NCBI GenBank assembly: GCA_965224225.1
Contig: CBDCZF010000011.1
Coordinates: 1-64,000, forward strand
Direction of reading: 5' to 3'
DNA: 64,000 nt
Origin: CAJQQK01 sp965224225
GTDB taxonomy: Bacteria > Pseudomonadota > Alphaproteobacteria > Rhizobiales > Hyphomicrobiaceae
The notes beneath the pieces are model-generated. The model was not told where the DNA came from. It made no database searches and saw nothing but the letters and a program-made list of their open reading frames with translations. Each line of letters opens with the position of its first letter. Position 1 is the first letter of the stretch. Shown piece by piece: positions 16,618 through 24,364 of this stretch. The position numbers and the translations under genes were made by a program.

Positions 16618-18078
16618 ATGAGCGTATCGCCTAGGAATCTCGTGTTTATCATGTCTGATGAGCACAATGCTGCATTCATGGGTTGTGCAGGACATGCCCA
16701 CGTCAAGACGCCAACTTTGGATGCCCTCGCAGCGCGCGGCACGATTTTCGACAATGCCTATACCAACTGCCCGATCTGCGTGCCGGCTCGCGCAAGTTTT
16801 GCAACAGGACGATACGTCCATGATTGCGGCAACTGGGACAACGCTTTTCCCTACCACGGCGAGTTGCCCAGCTGGGGACATCGTCTGCAGGCGCAGGGCC
16901 ACCACGTCGCGTCCATTGGCAAGCTTCACTACCGTTCCACCGCTGATGACAATGGCTTCGACGAAGAACTCATTCCGCTGCACGTAGTCGATGGCGTTGG
17001 CGATCTGCTCGGCATGATCCGTGACGACCTGCCCGAGCGCCACGGCACCAGGAAGCTCGCGAGCGAGGCCGGGCGCGGCGAGTCGAGTTATACGAACTAC
17101 GACCGCAACATCGCAGCCGAAGCGAGACGCTGGCTGCTCGAAGAAGCACCGAAGCACGGGGACAAGCCTTGGGCACTGTTCGTGTCATTCGTCTGTCCGC
17201 ACTTTCCCCTGATCGCGCCGGACGAATTCTACGACATGTACGCCAAGGTCGATCTTCCGTTACCTGCCCTCTATTCACCTGGGGAAAGGACCGCGCACCC
17301 CTATTACGCTGCCATGCGGGGATGCATGGCATACGACAAGCACTTCGACGAGACGAGCATCCGAAGGGCGGTCACCGCTTATCACGGGATGTGTACGTTT
17401 TTGGATTCGAACATTGCGACTGTCCTGAACGCGTTGGACGATACCGGGCGCCTCGAGGACACGCGCGTCGTGTACACCAGTGACCACGGCGATGCGCTCG
17501 GCAAGCGCGGGCTATGGGGCAAGAGCACAATGTTTGAAGAGTCTGCCCGCGTTCCGCTGATAATGGCGGGGACCGATATTCCGTCAGGAAAGCGAGTTGC
17601 AACGCCAGCCAGTCTCGTCGATAGTTTCCCGACAATTCTGCAAGCTGTCGGGGCACGCACTGAGGCGACCGACCAGGCACTGCCCGGGCAATCATTATTG
17701 GACCTGGCGCGTGAGGAGCCCGATCATAGAACCGTTTTCTCCGAATATCATGCGGTCGGTTCGTCGGCGGCGACGTTCATGATCCGACGGGATCAGTTCA
17801 AGCTCGTGTACTTCGTGGGCATGGAGCCCGAACTCTTCGACCTCGAATCTGATCCAGATGAAACCCGAAATCTCGCCGGCGACCCGGCATACGCGGATGT
17901 ACTTTCGCGGCTCGAAGCAGAACTTCGAGCGATCTGCGATCCCGAAGATGTCGACCGGCGCGCTCGCGTTGACCAGCGCGCAAAGATTATCGAGCACGGC
18001 GGCAGAGATGCGATTTTGAAACGCGGAGATTTCGGATATTCACCGGCACCGGGCCAGAATCCGGAATTTGCGTCCTAG
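16618..18078 (+). CDS. Sulfatase, choline-sulfatase/arylsulfatase-like (cytoplasmic)
   Basis: A 486 aa type I sulfatase. Metal-binding N-terminus NLVFIMSDEHNAAFMG and signature CVPARASFATGRYVHDCGNW with the formylglycine cysteine at Cys54. YTSDHGDALGKRGLWGKSTM provides further ligands. The ATG at 16618 has AAGGAAA about 10 bases upstream; the frame is open 41 codons further but that part lies inside tctA. No signal peptide. It is last in the plus-strand run UxaA pair, sulfatase, transporter, sulfatase. It is paralogous to the one at 11916; two similar enzymes could act on different positions of one substrate or on related esters. Confidence 0.93.
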   Translation: MSVSPRNLVFIMSDEHNAAFMGCAGHAHVKTPTLDALAARGTIFDNAYTNCPICVPARASFATGRYVHDCGNWDNAFPYHGELPSWGHRLQAQGHHVASIGKLHYRSTADDNGFDEELIPLHVVDGVGDLLGMIRDDLPERHGTRKLASEAGRGESSYTNYDRNIAAEARRWLLEEAPKHGDKPWALFVSFVCPHFPLIAPDEFYDMYAKVDLPLPALYSPGERTAHPYYAAMRGCMAYDKHFDETSIRRAVTAYHGMCTFLDSNIATVLNALDDTGRLEDTRVVYTSDHGDALGKRGLWGKSTMFEESARVPLIMAGTDIPSGKRVATPASLVDSFPTILQAVGARTEATDQALPGQSLLDLAREEPDHRTVFSEYHAVGSSAATFMIRRDQFKLVYFVGMEPELFDLESDPDETRNLAGDPAYADVLSRLEAELRAICDPEDVDRRARVDQRAKIIEHGGRDAILKRGDFGYSPAPGQNPEFAS

Positions 18079-18215
18079 TGATCTGGACCTGACAGTTGAT
18101 TCCCGTCCCGTATCCAAACTCCGCGTCATCCCCGCGCAGGCGGGGACCCAAGCAAACCTCAGCAAACTCTGTGCCGCTGGTGACATGCTTGGGTTCCCGC
18201 CTGCGCGGGAATGAC
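18079..18215. repeat. Dispersed palindromic repeat, copy A
   Basis: A REP/MITE-like element. Two 30-base arms (18125-18154 and 18186-18215) pair with only two mismatches around a 31-base loop. Each arm carries a short internal palindrome of the form CCCGCGCAGGCGGG. A flanking box (GTGATCTGGAC then GTTGATTCCC, 18078-18104) recurs at the edge of the other copies near 54.6 and 56.9 kb. The transcript would form a long hairpin directly after the sulfatase gene and could also end transcription. Confidence 0.8.
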
Positions 18216-18286
18216 GGAGCGGTGTGTGGCGAGTGGGTACTAACCGTTTGGTTTGGAACACTAGCTAGTTGGTTAGGAGACCTGTT

Positions 18287-18420
18287 TTGACGGTCGAGGC
18301 CGAGCGGATCGGCAACGGCGCCATCATTGGGCCGAATATGGACCGGCTGGGGGCAATATCGATGGCCCGTCGTTGATCAAGGTTCCCGGTTGGATAACCT
18401 CGCCGCCGGGGAGATACCGA
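18287..18420 (+). pseudogene. Relic of a GH43-like/five-bladed-propeller-type gene
   Basis: Two adjoining frames read VEAERIGNGAIIGPNMD and then, after a frame change near 18340, GGNIDGPSLIKVPGWITSP followed by PGRYR. From memory this matches the start of a family of about 350 aa glycoside-hydrolase-like proteins (pattern GPSLIRVPxW...LGRYYLYFADH). The rest of the gene is absent. It is broken by a frameshift and truncated, so it cannot be functional. It lies between repeat copy A and the selenoprotein gene. Confidence 0.5.
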
Positions 18421-18498
18421 ACAATTCTCTTGGTGGAAAGAGGAGCGCGCGCCTAACCTTTCCCAAGCGCGCGCAAGCTCAGGGAGCAGTGACAATCA

Positions 18499-19728
18499 AT
18501 GGTGAGGCTTAGCGACCTTACACCTGCGGATGCGCAGCACCTTTTGAGCAAGGATTGCCCTCGGTTCGAGACGGAACCCTTCGTTAGCGGTCCGAAGCTT
18601 TACGAACGGCGCGTTGCGATCGTGACGACAGCTGGCCTGCACCTAGGCAGCGAGGCGTCGTTTGAACTGCTCGATACCGGGTACCGTGTCATTCCGGGCA
18701 AGACGCGATCCGACCAGATCATGATGAGCCATACATCGGTGAATTTCGACCGGTCGGGTTTCCAGCAAGACCTGAACGTTGTCTTCCCGATCGACCGACT
18801 GCGTGAGTTGGAAGAGGCGGGAGATGTCGGATCTGTCGCCGAATTTCACTATTCGTTGATGGGTGCCGGCTGGGAGCCGCACGAGATTGAGGACACGGCT
18901 CAGCAAATCGCCGGGTTGCTCAAGGAGGATAGGGTCAATGCCGCGCTGCTTGTGCCGGTCTGACCGAATTGTACACGCGCCGTCGGCGCGATCGCCCACT
19001 ACATCGAAGAAGCCGGTATACCGACCACGAGCATCAGCTTAGTCCGCGAGAACACCGAGCTGATCCGGCCGCCGCGCGCGCTTTGGGTGCCGTTTGATCT
19101 CGGACGACCATTTGGCGCCCCCGGCGAACCGGACTTTCAAAGAAGAGTTGTGCACGCTGCACTCGCCTTGTCGGAGCGCGATGATGGACCGGTCATCCTC
19201 GAGGATTTCCCGGAGGACGCGCCGGGGCAGGGCGAGACGTCGATGGAAGGCATGGTCTGCCCGGTCCGTCTGCGGCGACCGGAGCGCGCGGATCAATCCG
19301 AATTCGTTCAGCAGGTCATGGGCGAGATGAGAGAGTTGGCGCCCTGGCGTGAATTGTTTCTTGCTTCACATGGCCGATCCATTGTCGGGGCGAGCCAGAT
19401 GTCCATCGACGCTGCCGTGGCCGCACTCGGTTCAATTCTGGCTATCGGACGTGTGGAGGACATTGAGGACGGCAAGCTTGGCGTGTGCCTCAGATATGCG
19501 TCGGAGGATCTGCGCAACTGGTACATCGAGGCTGCTTCGGCGCGCCCCGGCGGCGCAGCTTCGCCGCAGCAGCTGGCGGATTGGTTCTGGGGCGAGACGA
19601 GTGCAGGCGCGCTCATTCTTGCGCTACATCCCGCATGCCTCGCCAGCGACAACCCACAGCTGAAGCGCATCGCAGCAGGAGCGCTTGTACCGCGAGCACA
19701 GCATCACCGGCTTGCACCGGCCTCATGA
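18499..19728 (+). CDS. Glycine/sarcosine/betaine reductase selenoprotein B family protein with in-frame UGA (Sec155)
   Basis: Two ORFs in the same frame (154 codons, then 255) are separated by a single TGA at 18961-18963. Read through, they give one 409 aa protein of the GrdB-related family: MVRLSDLTPADAQHLL, VAIVTTAGLHLG, YRVIPGKTRSDQIMMSHTSV, NFDRSGFQQDLNVVFPIDRL, then LLVPV-U-PNCTRAVGA and PRALWVPFDLGRPFG. The TGA falls exactly where Cys homologues have the first cysteine of CPNC, giving a redox UxxC motif, and a GC hairpin follows (18976-18990). Both halves keep family features with no other lesion. Function is probably redox or reductive chemistry; the substrate is unknown. The alternative is a Cys-to-stop mutation. 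Selenocysteine machinery is not in the window. Confidence 0.75.
18976..18990 (+). promoter_or_regulatory. Candidate bacterial SECIS hairpin
   Basis: Twelve bases after the in-frame TGA, CGCGCC (18976-18981) pairs fully with GGCGCG (18985-18990) around the loop GTC. The apical loop begins 18 bases after the TGA and its first base is G. Known bacterial SECIS elements have the loop about 16-37 bases after the UGA with a G among the first loop bases, so position and loop fit. It is a short, very GC-rich stem and could be chance in a 62% GC region. Confidence 0.5.
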
Positions 19729-20059
19729 GCTGTAAAGCCGGACGCTCGGCATTTGCGGATCGATTGGAACAGAACGCGACGATTCGGAGGAGGACGATGC
19801 CAGGCCCGGAGCGCCAACATCTTCTATACCAACGACAATTTCAGCTTGCAGATATCCTACAGTTGATACGGGAATACTGGCAATTGCAGGACAGGCCGCT
19901 CACTGTGCAGGTACCGCAGTCCAGGCAAGCCCAGCACAAGCTACAAATCCAGCCGCCTGCCTTCGCGCGACGGCAGCGCTGGCCCTTCCCCCCTTCAGCA
20001 ATCCCCCCACATCGGCTACGCTGCGGCCGCACCCTAGCCCGCCGCAACCGCCCGAACCG
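19729..20059. other. Gap between the selenoprotein gene and the helicase gene, nothing recognised
   Basis: This 331-base stretch has no supported gene. A reading frame in phase with the helicase codes for a proline-rich run just before its ATG, so the helicase could start slightly earlier. No terminator or repeat was recognised. Confidence 0.5.
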
Positions 20060-21373
20060 ATGCCCCCCGAACCCGCCGAAATCACCACCACGCCGGACTT
20101 CGAGACAGCCCTCGGCTTCCTCGAAACCGGCCATGGACATCTGTTCGTCACCGGACGGGCTGGCACGGGCAAGTCGACGCTGCTGCGCATGGTGCGTGAC
20201 AAGCTTGCCGAAGATGCCGTCGTGGTCGCGCCGACCGGGCTTTCGGCGATCAACGTTGGTGGCCAGACGATCCATTCGTTCTTCGGGTTCCCGCCGCGGC
20301 TCATAACACCGGCCGATATCCGGCGCAGCCGGAACGGGCGGATCATGCGGCGCATGCGCTTTCTGATCATCGACGAAGTGTCGATGGTGCGCTCCGATCT
20401 GATGTGGGCGATCGACCAGTCGTTGCGCGTCAATCGCGGCCGGCCGAAGGAGCCGTTCGGCGGCGTCCGGGTCTTGGCCTTCGGCGACCTGCACCAATTG
20501 CCGCCGGTCGTGCGCGGCAACGAAGAAGCAGTGCACCTTTACGAGACCTATGGCGGCCCGTTCTTCTTTTCGATACCGACGCTGCTTGAAGGTGACGGTA
20601 CGCACGTGATGGAACTGACGGAAGTCTTTCGCCAGACCGATGAGACTCTGGTCGATGTACTGAGTTCGATCCGTGACGGTGACGCTGGCGAGGAGGAGCT
20701 TGCCACACTGAATGAACGCGTCGGCCCGATCCGGACGCTCGATGAGGGGCGCGCGTTCGTGATCCTGACGCCGACCAATATGGCGGCCAACCGCATCAAC
20801 CAGGCCTATCTCGCGGCGCTCCCCGGAGATGAGTACCTCTATCCGGCCGGTGTCGTCGGCGAATTCAACGAAAAAGCGCAGCCAACAGATGCCGAACTGG
20901 TCCTGAAGGTCGGGGCCAAGGTGATCATGCTGCGCAACGATGCCGACAAACGCTGGGTCAACGGCTCGATCGGCGAGATCACAAAGCTCGACGACGACCA
21001 GATCTGGGTAACGATCGACGGGCGCGAATACGAGGTCGAGCAGGCCTCCTGGGAGAACCGGCGCTATGCCTTCGACCAGTCCCAGGACAAGATCGTCGAG
21101 ACGGTCGCCGGTACCTTCAAGCAGTTCCCGCTGAGGCTCGCCTGGGCCCTGACCATCCACAAGAGCCAGGGACTGACGCTTGACAAGGTCTACATCGACT
21201 TTGGCCGCGGCACCTTCGCCCACGGTCAGGCCTATGTCGCTTTGTCGCGGTGCCGGTCGATGGAAGGCCTGGCGCTGGCCCGGCCGCTGAGACCAAGCGA
21301 CTTCAAATTCGATGAGAATGCAACGCGCTATCGCGATTTGTTCGACACGCTGTCAACAGTGCGCCTGATCTGA
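20060..21373 (+). CDS. Pif1/RecD-like superfamily 1B DNA helicase
   Basis: A 437 aa ATP-dependent 5'-3' helicase-type protein. Walker A is GRAGTGKST at residues 32-40. Walker B is FLIIDEVSMV near 101-110. Motif III is AFGDLHQLPPVV. Later motifs include ELTEVFRQTDE and the C-terminal LAWALTIHKSQGLTLDKV with YVALSRC, which is the RecD/Pif1 motif VI region. Eukaryotic Pif1 resolves G-quadruplexes; bacterial homologues of this size are stand-alone and poorly studied. The start lacks a good ribosome binding site; the preceding codons are proline-rich. Confidence 0.92.
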   Translation: MPPEPAEITTTPDFETALGFLETGHGHLFVTGRAGTGKSTLLRMVRDKLAEDAVVVAPTGLSAINVGGQTIHSFFGFPPRLITPADIRRSRNGRIMRRMRFLIIDEVSMVRSDLMWAIDQSLRVNRGRPKEPFGGVRVLAFGDLHQLPPVVRGNEEAVHLYETYGGPFFFSIPTLLEGDGTHVMELTEVFRQTDETLVDVLSSIRDGDAGEEELATLNERVGPIRTLDEGRAFVILTPTNMAANRINQAYLAALPGDEYLYPAGVVGEFNEKAQPTDAELVLKVGAKVIMLRNDADKRWVNGSIGEITKLDDDQIWVTIDGREYEVEQASWENRRYAFDQSQDKIVETVAGTFKQFPLRLAWALTIHKSQGLTLDKVYIDFGRGTFAHGQAYVALSRCRSMEGLALARPLRPSDFKFDENATRYRDLFDTLSTVRLI

Positions 21374-21536
21374 CGCAGTGCAACCGTACGCCAATCCGAT
21401 CTGGCCTCGAGTTGCAGATCGAGCAACAAGAACGGGAATTAATTCATATATTTCAGCATCTTAATCCTGCAAAGGGCATCAGATCCATGCGATTGCTGCA
21501 GCGCAACAAAATTGACGCAGGGCACAAGTATTTTGT

Positions 21537-21558
21537 TGCATTGCGATATCGCAGTGCA
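21537..21558. promoter_or_regulatory. 22-base near-perfect palindrome upstream of the phasin gene
   Basis: TGCA-T-TGCGATATCGCA-G-TGCA is symmetrical except for one base pair. It lies 125 bases upstream of the phasin ATG, in an AT-rich gap with a second TGC/GCA-rich box (TGCAGCGCA near 21496). PhaR, the PHB-responsive repressor of alphaproteobacteria, binds TGC-rich palindromes before phasin genes, so this is a likely PhaR operator. The rest of the 309-base gap 21374-21682 holds no gene I can support. Confidence 0.45.
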
Positions 21559-21682
21559 TATAAAGCCGTTGTTGGCATTCAGACGGCGCTGCCGAACTGC
21601 TTCTTAACCTTAAAGAGCAAGCGGCCCGCCATCCACCCAATCGGTCGGTTTCGATCGCAATAGCAAACAATGAGGTTATGAG

Positions 21683-22138
21683 ATGAACGACCAATTCACG
21701 CGGCAGGCACAGGAAATGTTCAACGTCGCCAAGGACGCACGCATCCCTGAAAACATGCAGGCTATGGCTGAAGACGGCGTCGCCAAGAGCCGTGAGTTCT
21801 ACAAAAAGATGAACGCTTCGGCCCAGGACAACGTCAAGGCGATCGAAGATTTCATGCTCGCTTCGCATGCCGGCGCCAAGTCGGTTGGCGAAAAGATCAT
21901 GCACAATGCCGCGATCAACACGGAATCGGCTTTCGACGCCGCTCAGGCGATCGCTCGCGCCAAGACGCTTCCCGAAGCAGCCCGCCTGCAGGCCGACTTC
22001 GTGCAGCAGCAGACCGCTGTTGCAGCCGAGCAGACCAAGGAACTGTTCGAGCTGTCCTCGAAGGTCGCCAAACAAACCTTCGAATCGCTCAACCAGGCTG
22101 CTTCGAAGTCCTTCGAGCAGATGAAGAACGTCGACTAA
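21683..22138 (+). CDS. Phasin family protein (PHB granule-associated)
   Basis: A 151 aa, cysteine-free, largely alpha-helical protein. It is rich in Ala, Gln, Lys and Glu, with phasin-like segments MQAMAEDGVAKSREFYKKM, ARLQADFVQQQTAVAAEQTK and ELFELSSKVAKQTFESLNQ. Phasins coat polyhydroxybutyrate granules in the cytoplasm and control their size. The gene stands alone with its own upstream palindrome and a strong terminator just after it, as expected of a highly expressed monocistronic gene. Confidence 0.92.
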   Translation: MNDQFTRQAQEMFNVAKDARIPENMQAMAEDGVAKSREFYKKMNASAQDNVKAIEDFMLASHAGAKSVGEKIMHNAAINTESAFDAAQAIARAKTLPEAARLQADFVQQQTAVAAEQTKELFELSSKVAKQTFESLNQAASKSFEQMKNVD

Positions 22139-22174
22139 GCTTTTATTGAGACACTAGATTTGGTGTTTCACCAG

Positions 22175-22203
22175 CCGGGCCCTTTGGGGCCCGGTTTCGT
22201 TTT
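22175..22203 (+). terminator. Rho-independent terminator after the phasin gene
   Basis: CCGGGCCC and GGGCCCGG form a perfect 8-pair stem around loop TTTG, followed by TTTCGTTTT. It begins 37 bases after the phasin stop codon. Confidence 0.9.
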
Positions 22204-22329
22204 GACGGGCATCCTCGAGACGCCGGCCATACGCAGTTAACGCATCTTTAAAAAAATCTTTGGTCTTGAGTCTATCGCTCGACGAACAGCCAAGTATACT
22301 GCCGCCAGTTGAGATCGGTGAGTGGTGTC

Positions 22330-22839
22330 ATGCTTGGTGCAAGTTTAGATGTTCGAGTACGGCGGGCACGCATCGCCGATGCGCCGGCATTGGCCGGGAT
22401 CTTCAAGGAAAGCTGGCGCACGACGTACCGCGGCATCATTCCCCACAACCATCTTGAAAATATGATCCGCAGGCGCGGCACGGCCCGCTGGCGCAGCTCG
22501 ATCCGAGCTGGCGAGATGGTTCTGATCCTGGAATACGACGGCAAGCTGGTCGGCTATGCGACCTGTGGCAGCGCACGCAGCCGCGGCGCCTGCAAGGGCG
22601 AGATCTTCGAGATATACCTGCTGGCTGACTACCAGGGCCTTGGATTTGGCGAGTATCTGTTCGAGGCCTGCCGCTTTCGCCTCGATGAGCGCCGGCTGAG
22701 AGGCCTGATCGTGTGGGCCCTGGCTGCGAATGTCGCAGCGACGAATTTCTATTGGCAGCTCGGCGGTCGGCCGCTGGTTAGTGCATATGAGCGTATCGGC
22801 GGCGCCCGCTTGGAGAAGATCGCCTTTACCTGGGATTGA
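22330..22839 (+). CDS. GNAT family N-acetyltransferase
   Basis: A 169 aa acetyltransferase-fold protein. VRRARIADAPALAGIFKESW is the first strand-helix. EIFEIYLLADYQGLGFGEYLFEA contains the acetyl-CoA binding QGLGFG loop (Q/RxxGxG/A). VAATNFYWQLGGRP is the usual C-terminal helix. The acceptor is unknown. The ATG at 22330 was preferred over a TTG seven codons upstream. It lies between the phasin terminator and ppa and is probably transcribed alone. Confidence 0.88.
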   Translation: MLGASLDVRVRRARIADAPALAGIFKESWRTTYRGIIPHNHLENMIRRRGTARWRSSIRAGEMVLILEYDGKLVGYATCGSARSRGACKGEIFEIYLLADYQGLGFGEYLFEACRFRLDERRLRGLIVWALAANVAATNFYWQLGGRPLVSAYERIGGARLEKIAFTWD

Positions 22840-22995
22840 TGCGGCTTGGATTGAGGCTGCTCGAGCACCTGCCAAGCCAAATTGCCGCAGGCACGGATGC
22901 TATGTTGCAGCGCAGCATTGGCGCTGGCAAAGTTTAACATCTGCTGCGACTATTAATGTGGCACGAGCATTACACTCAATTGGGATCGACCCACC

Positions 22996-23523
22996 ATGCG
23001 CATCGACGCCATCGCCATTGGCAAAAATCCGCCAGAAGACATCAACGTCATTGTCGAAGTGCCGGTCGGCGGCGAACCGATCAAGTATGAGCTTGACAAG
23101 GATGCCGGCACCCTGGTGGTCGACCGCTTCCTCTACACGCCGATGCGCTATCCCGGAAATTACGGTTTCGTGCCGCATACGCTTTCCGCAGACGGCGACC
23201 CGATCGACGTGCTGGTCTGCAATACGCGCGCAATCGCGCCCGGTGCCGTGATGAATTGCCGGCCGGTTGGCGTGCTCGTCATGGAGGACGACGGTGGCGG
23301 CGATGAAAAGCTGCTTGCGGTACCCTCCGCGCATCTCACCCAGCGCTACGAGAGAATCAAGAACTACTCCGACCTGCCGCAGATCACGATCGACCAGATC
23401 CGCCATTTCTTCGAGCACTACAAGGATCTCGAGCCCGACAAGTGGGTTCGCATCGACCGCTGGGGTGATGCCGCTGAAGCCAAGCAGATGGTCTTGGAGG
23501 CGATCGAACGCGCCAAGGGTTGA
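22996..23523 (+). CDS. ppa: Inorganic pyrophosphatase (family I)
   Basis: Soluble enzyme that hydrolyses pyrophosphate to phosphate, driving biosynthetic reactions. 175 aa, the usual bacterial length. Visible marks are INVIVEVPVGGEPIKYELDK, DRFLYTPMRYPGNYGFVPHT and the metal-binding DGDPIDVLV motif with three aspartates, then the KNYSDLP segment. It stands alone and is followed by a convergent gene. Confidence 0.97.
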   Translation: MRIDAIAIGKNPPEDINVIVEVPVGGEPIKYELDKDAGTLVVDRFLYTPMRYPGNYGFVPHTLSADGDPIDVLVCNTRAIAPGAVMNCRPVGVLVMEDDGGGDEKLLAVPSAHLTQRYERIKNYSDLPQITIDQIRHFFEHYKDLEPDKWVRIDRWGDAAEAKQMVLEAIERAKG

Positions 23524-23577
23524 GGAGTGGTTTTTTCGCTAACGGTGCTGTTTTCAGCTGCAAGCGTCGAGTAACGA

Positions 23578-24171
23578 CTACGCGGCTTTTTTCTTGCGCT
23601 TTGCTGGTTTGCGCGACCAGCGCTTGGCAAGTTTGGTGAGTTCTTCGTCGATCCAATCGGTCTCGACGACCGTGGGGTCGAAGTCTTCATGGCACCATTC
23701 AATGAACTCCTTGTGGCGTTCATGCTTGGGATCGGCGAAACCTTCGAGGAACTCGGCATAACCCCACGGCCCGCCGATGTCTTCCGGCGGGCAGCCTCCT
23801 TTGGCAGCGAGCAATCTCGGATAGAGAGTATCCGCCTCAGGAACACCTATCCGCTCGATCTTGATCGTGTGCTCCCAGCCGTCACCGAAGTCGTACAAGT
23901 ATTTGAGGCTCTTGACGCCGGTGTCTTCGAGCACGTCCAGCAAGGTCGCCTTACTGGCATCCAACGGCCCGTCACCCCAGTCCGGATCAGGAATACCCCA
24001 GCCAATGCCGCGTGCGCGGATCTCCCAGAGGTGACTGTTGGTCCAGCCGATCGCAATCTGGAGCACCAGATGCAGTCGGTCGAGACGGATGCTCAACGGC
24101 ACCTCGAGCCGACGCAGGACGGCGGGCTCGACGTGATCCATGGTGACTTTCAGGCGGGCTATGTTGGTCAT
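23578..24171 (-). CDS. Plasmid pRiA4b ORF-3 family protein
   Basis: A 197 aa protein with the family pattern LKVTMDHVEPAVLRRLEVP, LHLVLQIAIGWTNSHLWEI and LYDFGDGWEHTIKIE, then the acidic CPPEDIGGPWGYAEFLE segment. The C-terminus is a lysine/arginine tail. The family is common on plasmids and mobile elements and sometimes accompanies IS1096-type elements. Function is unknown. No transposase or inverted repeat was seen next to it, so here it looks like a stand-alone chromosomal copy. Confidence 0.9.
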   Translation of the reverse strand: MTNIARLKVTMDHVEPAVLRRLEVPLSIRLDRLHLVLQIAIGWTNSHLWEIRARGIGWGIPDPDWGDGPLDASKATLLDVLEDTGVKSLKYLYDFGDGWEHTIKIERIGVPEADTLYPRLLAAKGGCPPEDIGGPWGYAEFLEGFADPKHERHKEFIEWCHEDFDPTVVETDWIDEELTKLAKRWSRKPAKRKKKAA

Positions 24172-24364
24172 GCCACCAGTTTAATCGGATTCTCGGCAGA
24201 CCTCCAAGAGCAGGATGGTTACTCGTCCACACTATTCACCCCGTGCTCGCCGATCCAGGCACGAACGTCAGCGAGATACGCTCCAGGCCGGACTTCTATT
24301 TCCGAGCAAAACGTCCTAAACGTGCCGCAACTCCGATACTCCTCCCACACGAAAGGCGAATGAT

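Noticed and set aside
19798..19890. Possible small protein MPGPERQHLLYQ before the helicase
   Set aside because: No ribosome binding site, no known family, and a poor-complexity continuation.
19841..21223. 460-codon minus-strand ORF opposite the helicase
   Set aside because: Shadow of the Pif1-like gene; no motif.
21412..21663. 83-codon ORF before the phasin gene
   Set aside because: It has a TTG start and spans the operator-like palindrome; composition is not coding-like.
22844..22879. Weak inverted repeat after the GNAT gene (GGCTTGG/CCAAGCC)
   Set aside because: 22-base loop and no T-run, so it is not a convincing terminator.
23578..24171. Mobile element around the pRiA4b ORF-3 gene
   Set aside because: No transposase, inverted repeats or target duplication were seen beside it.
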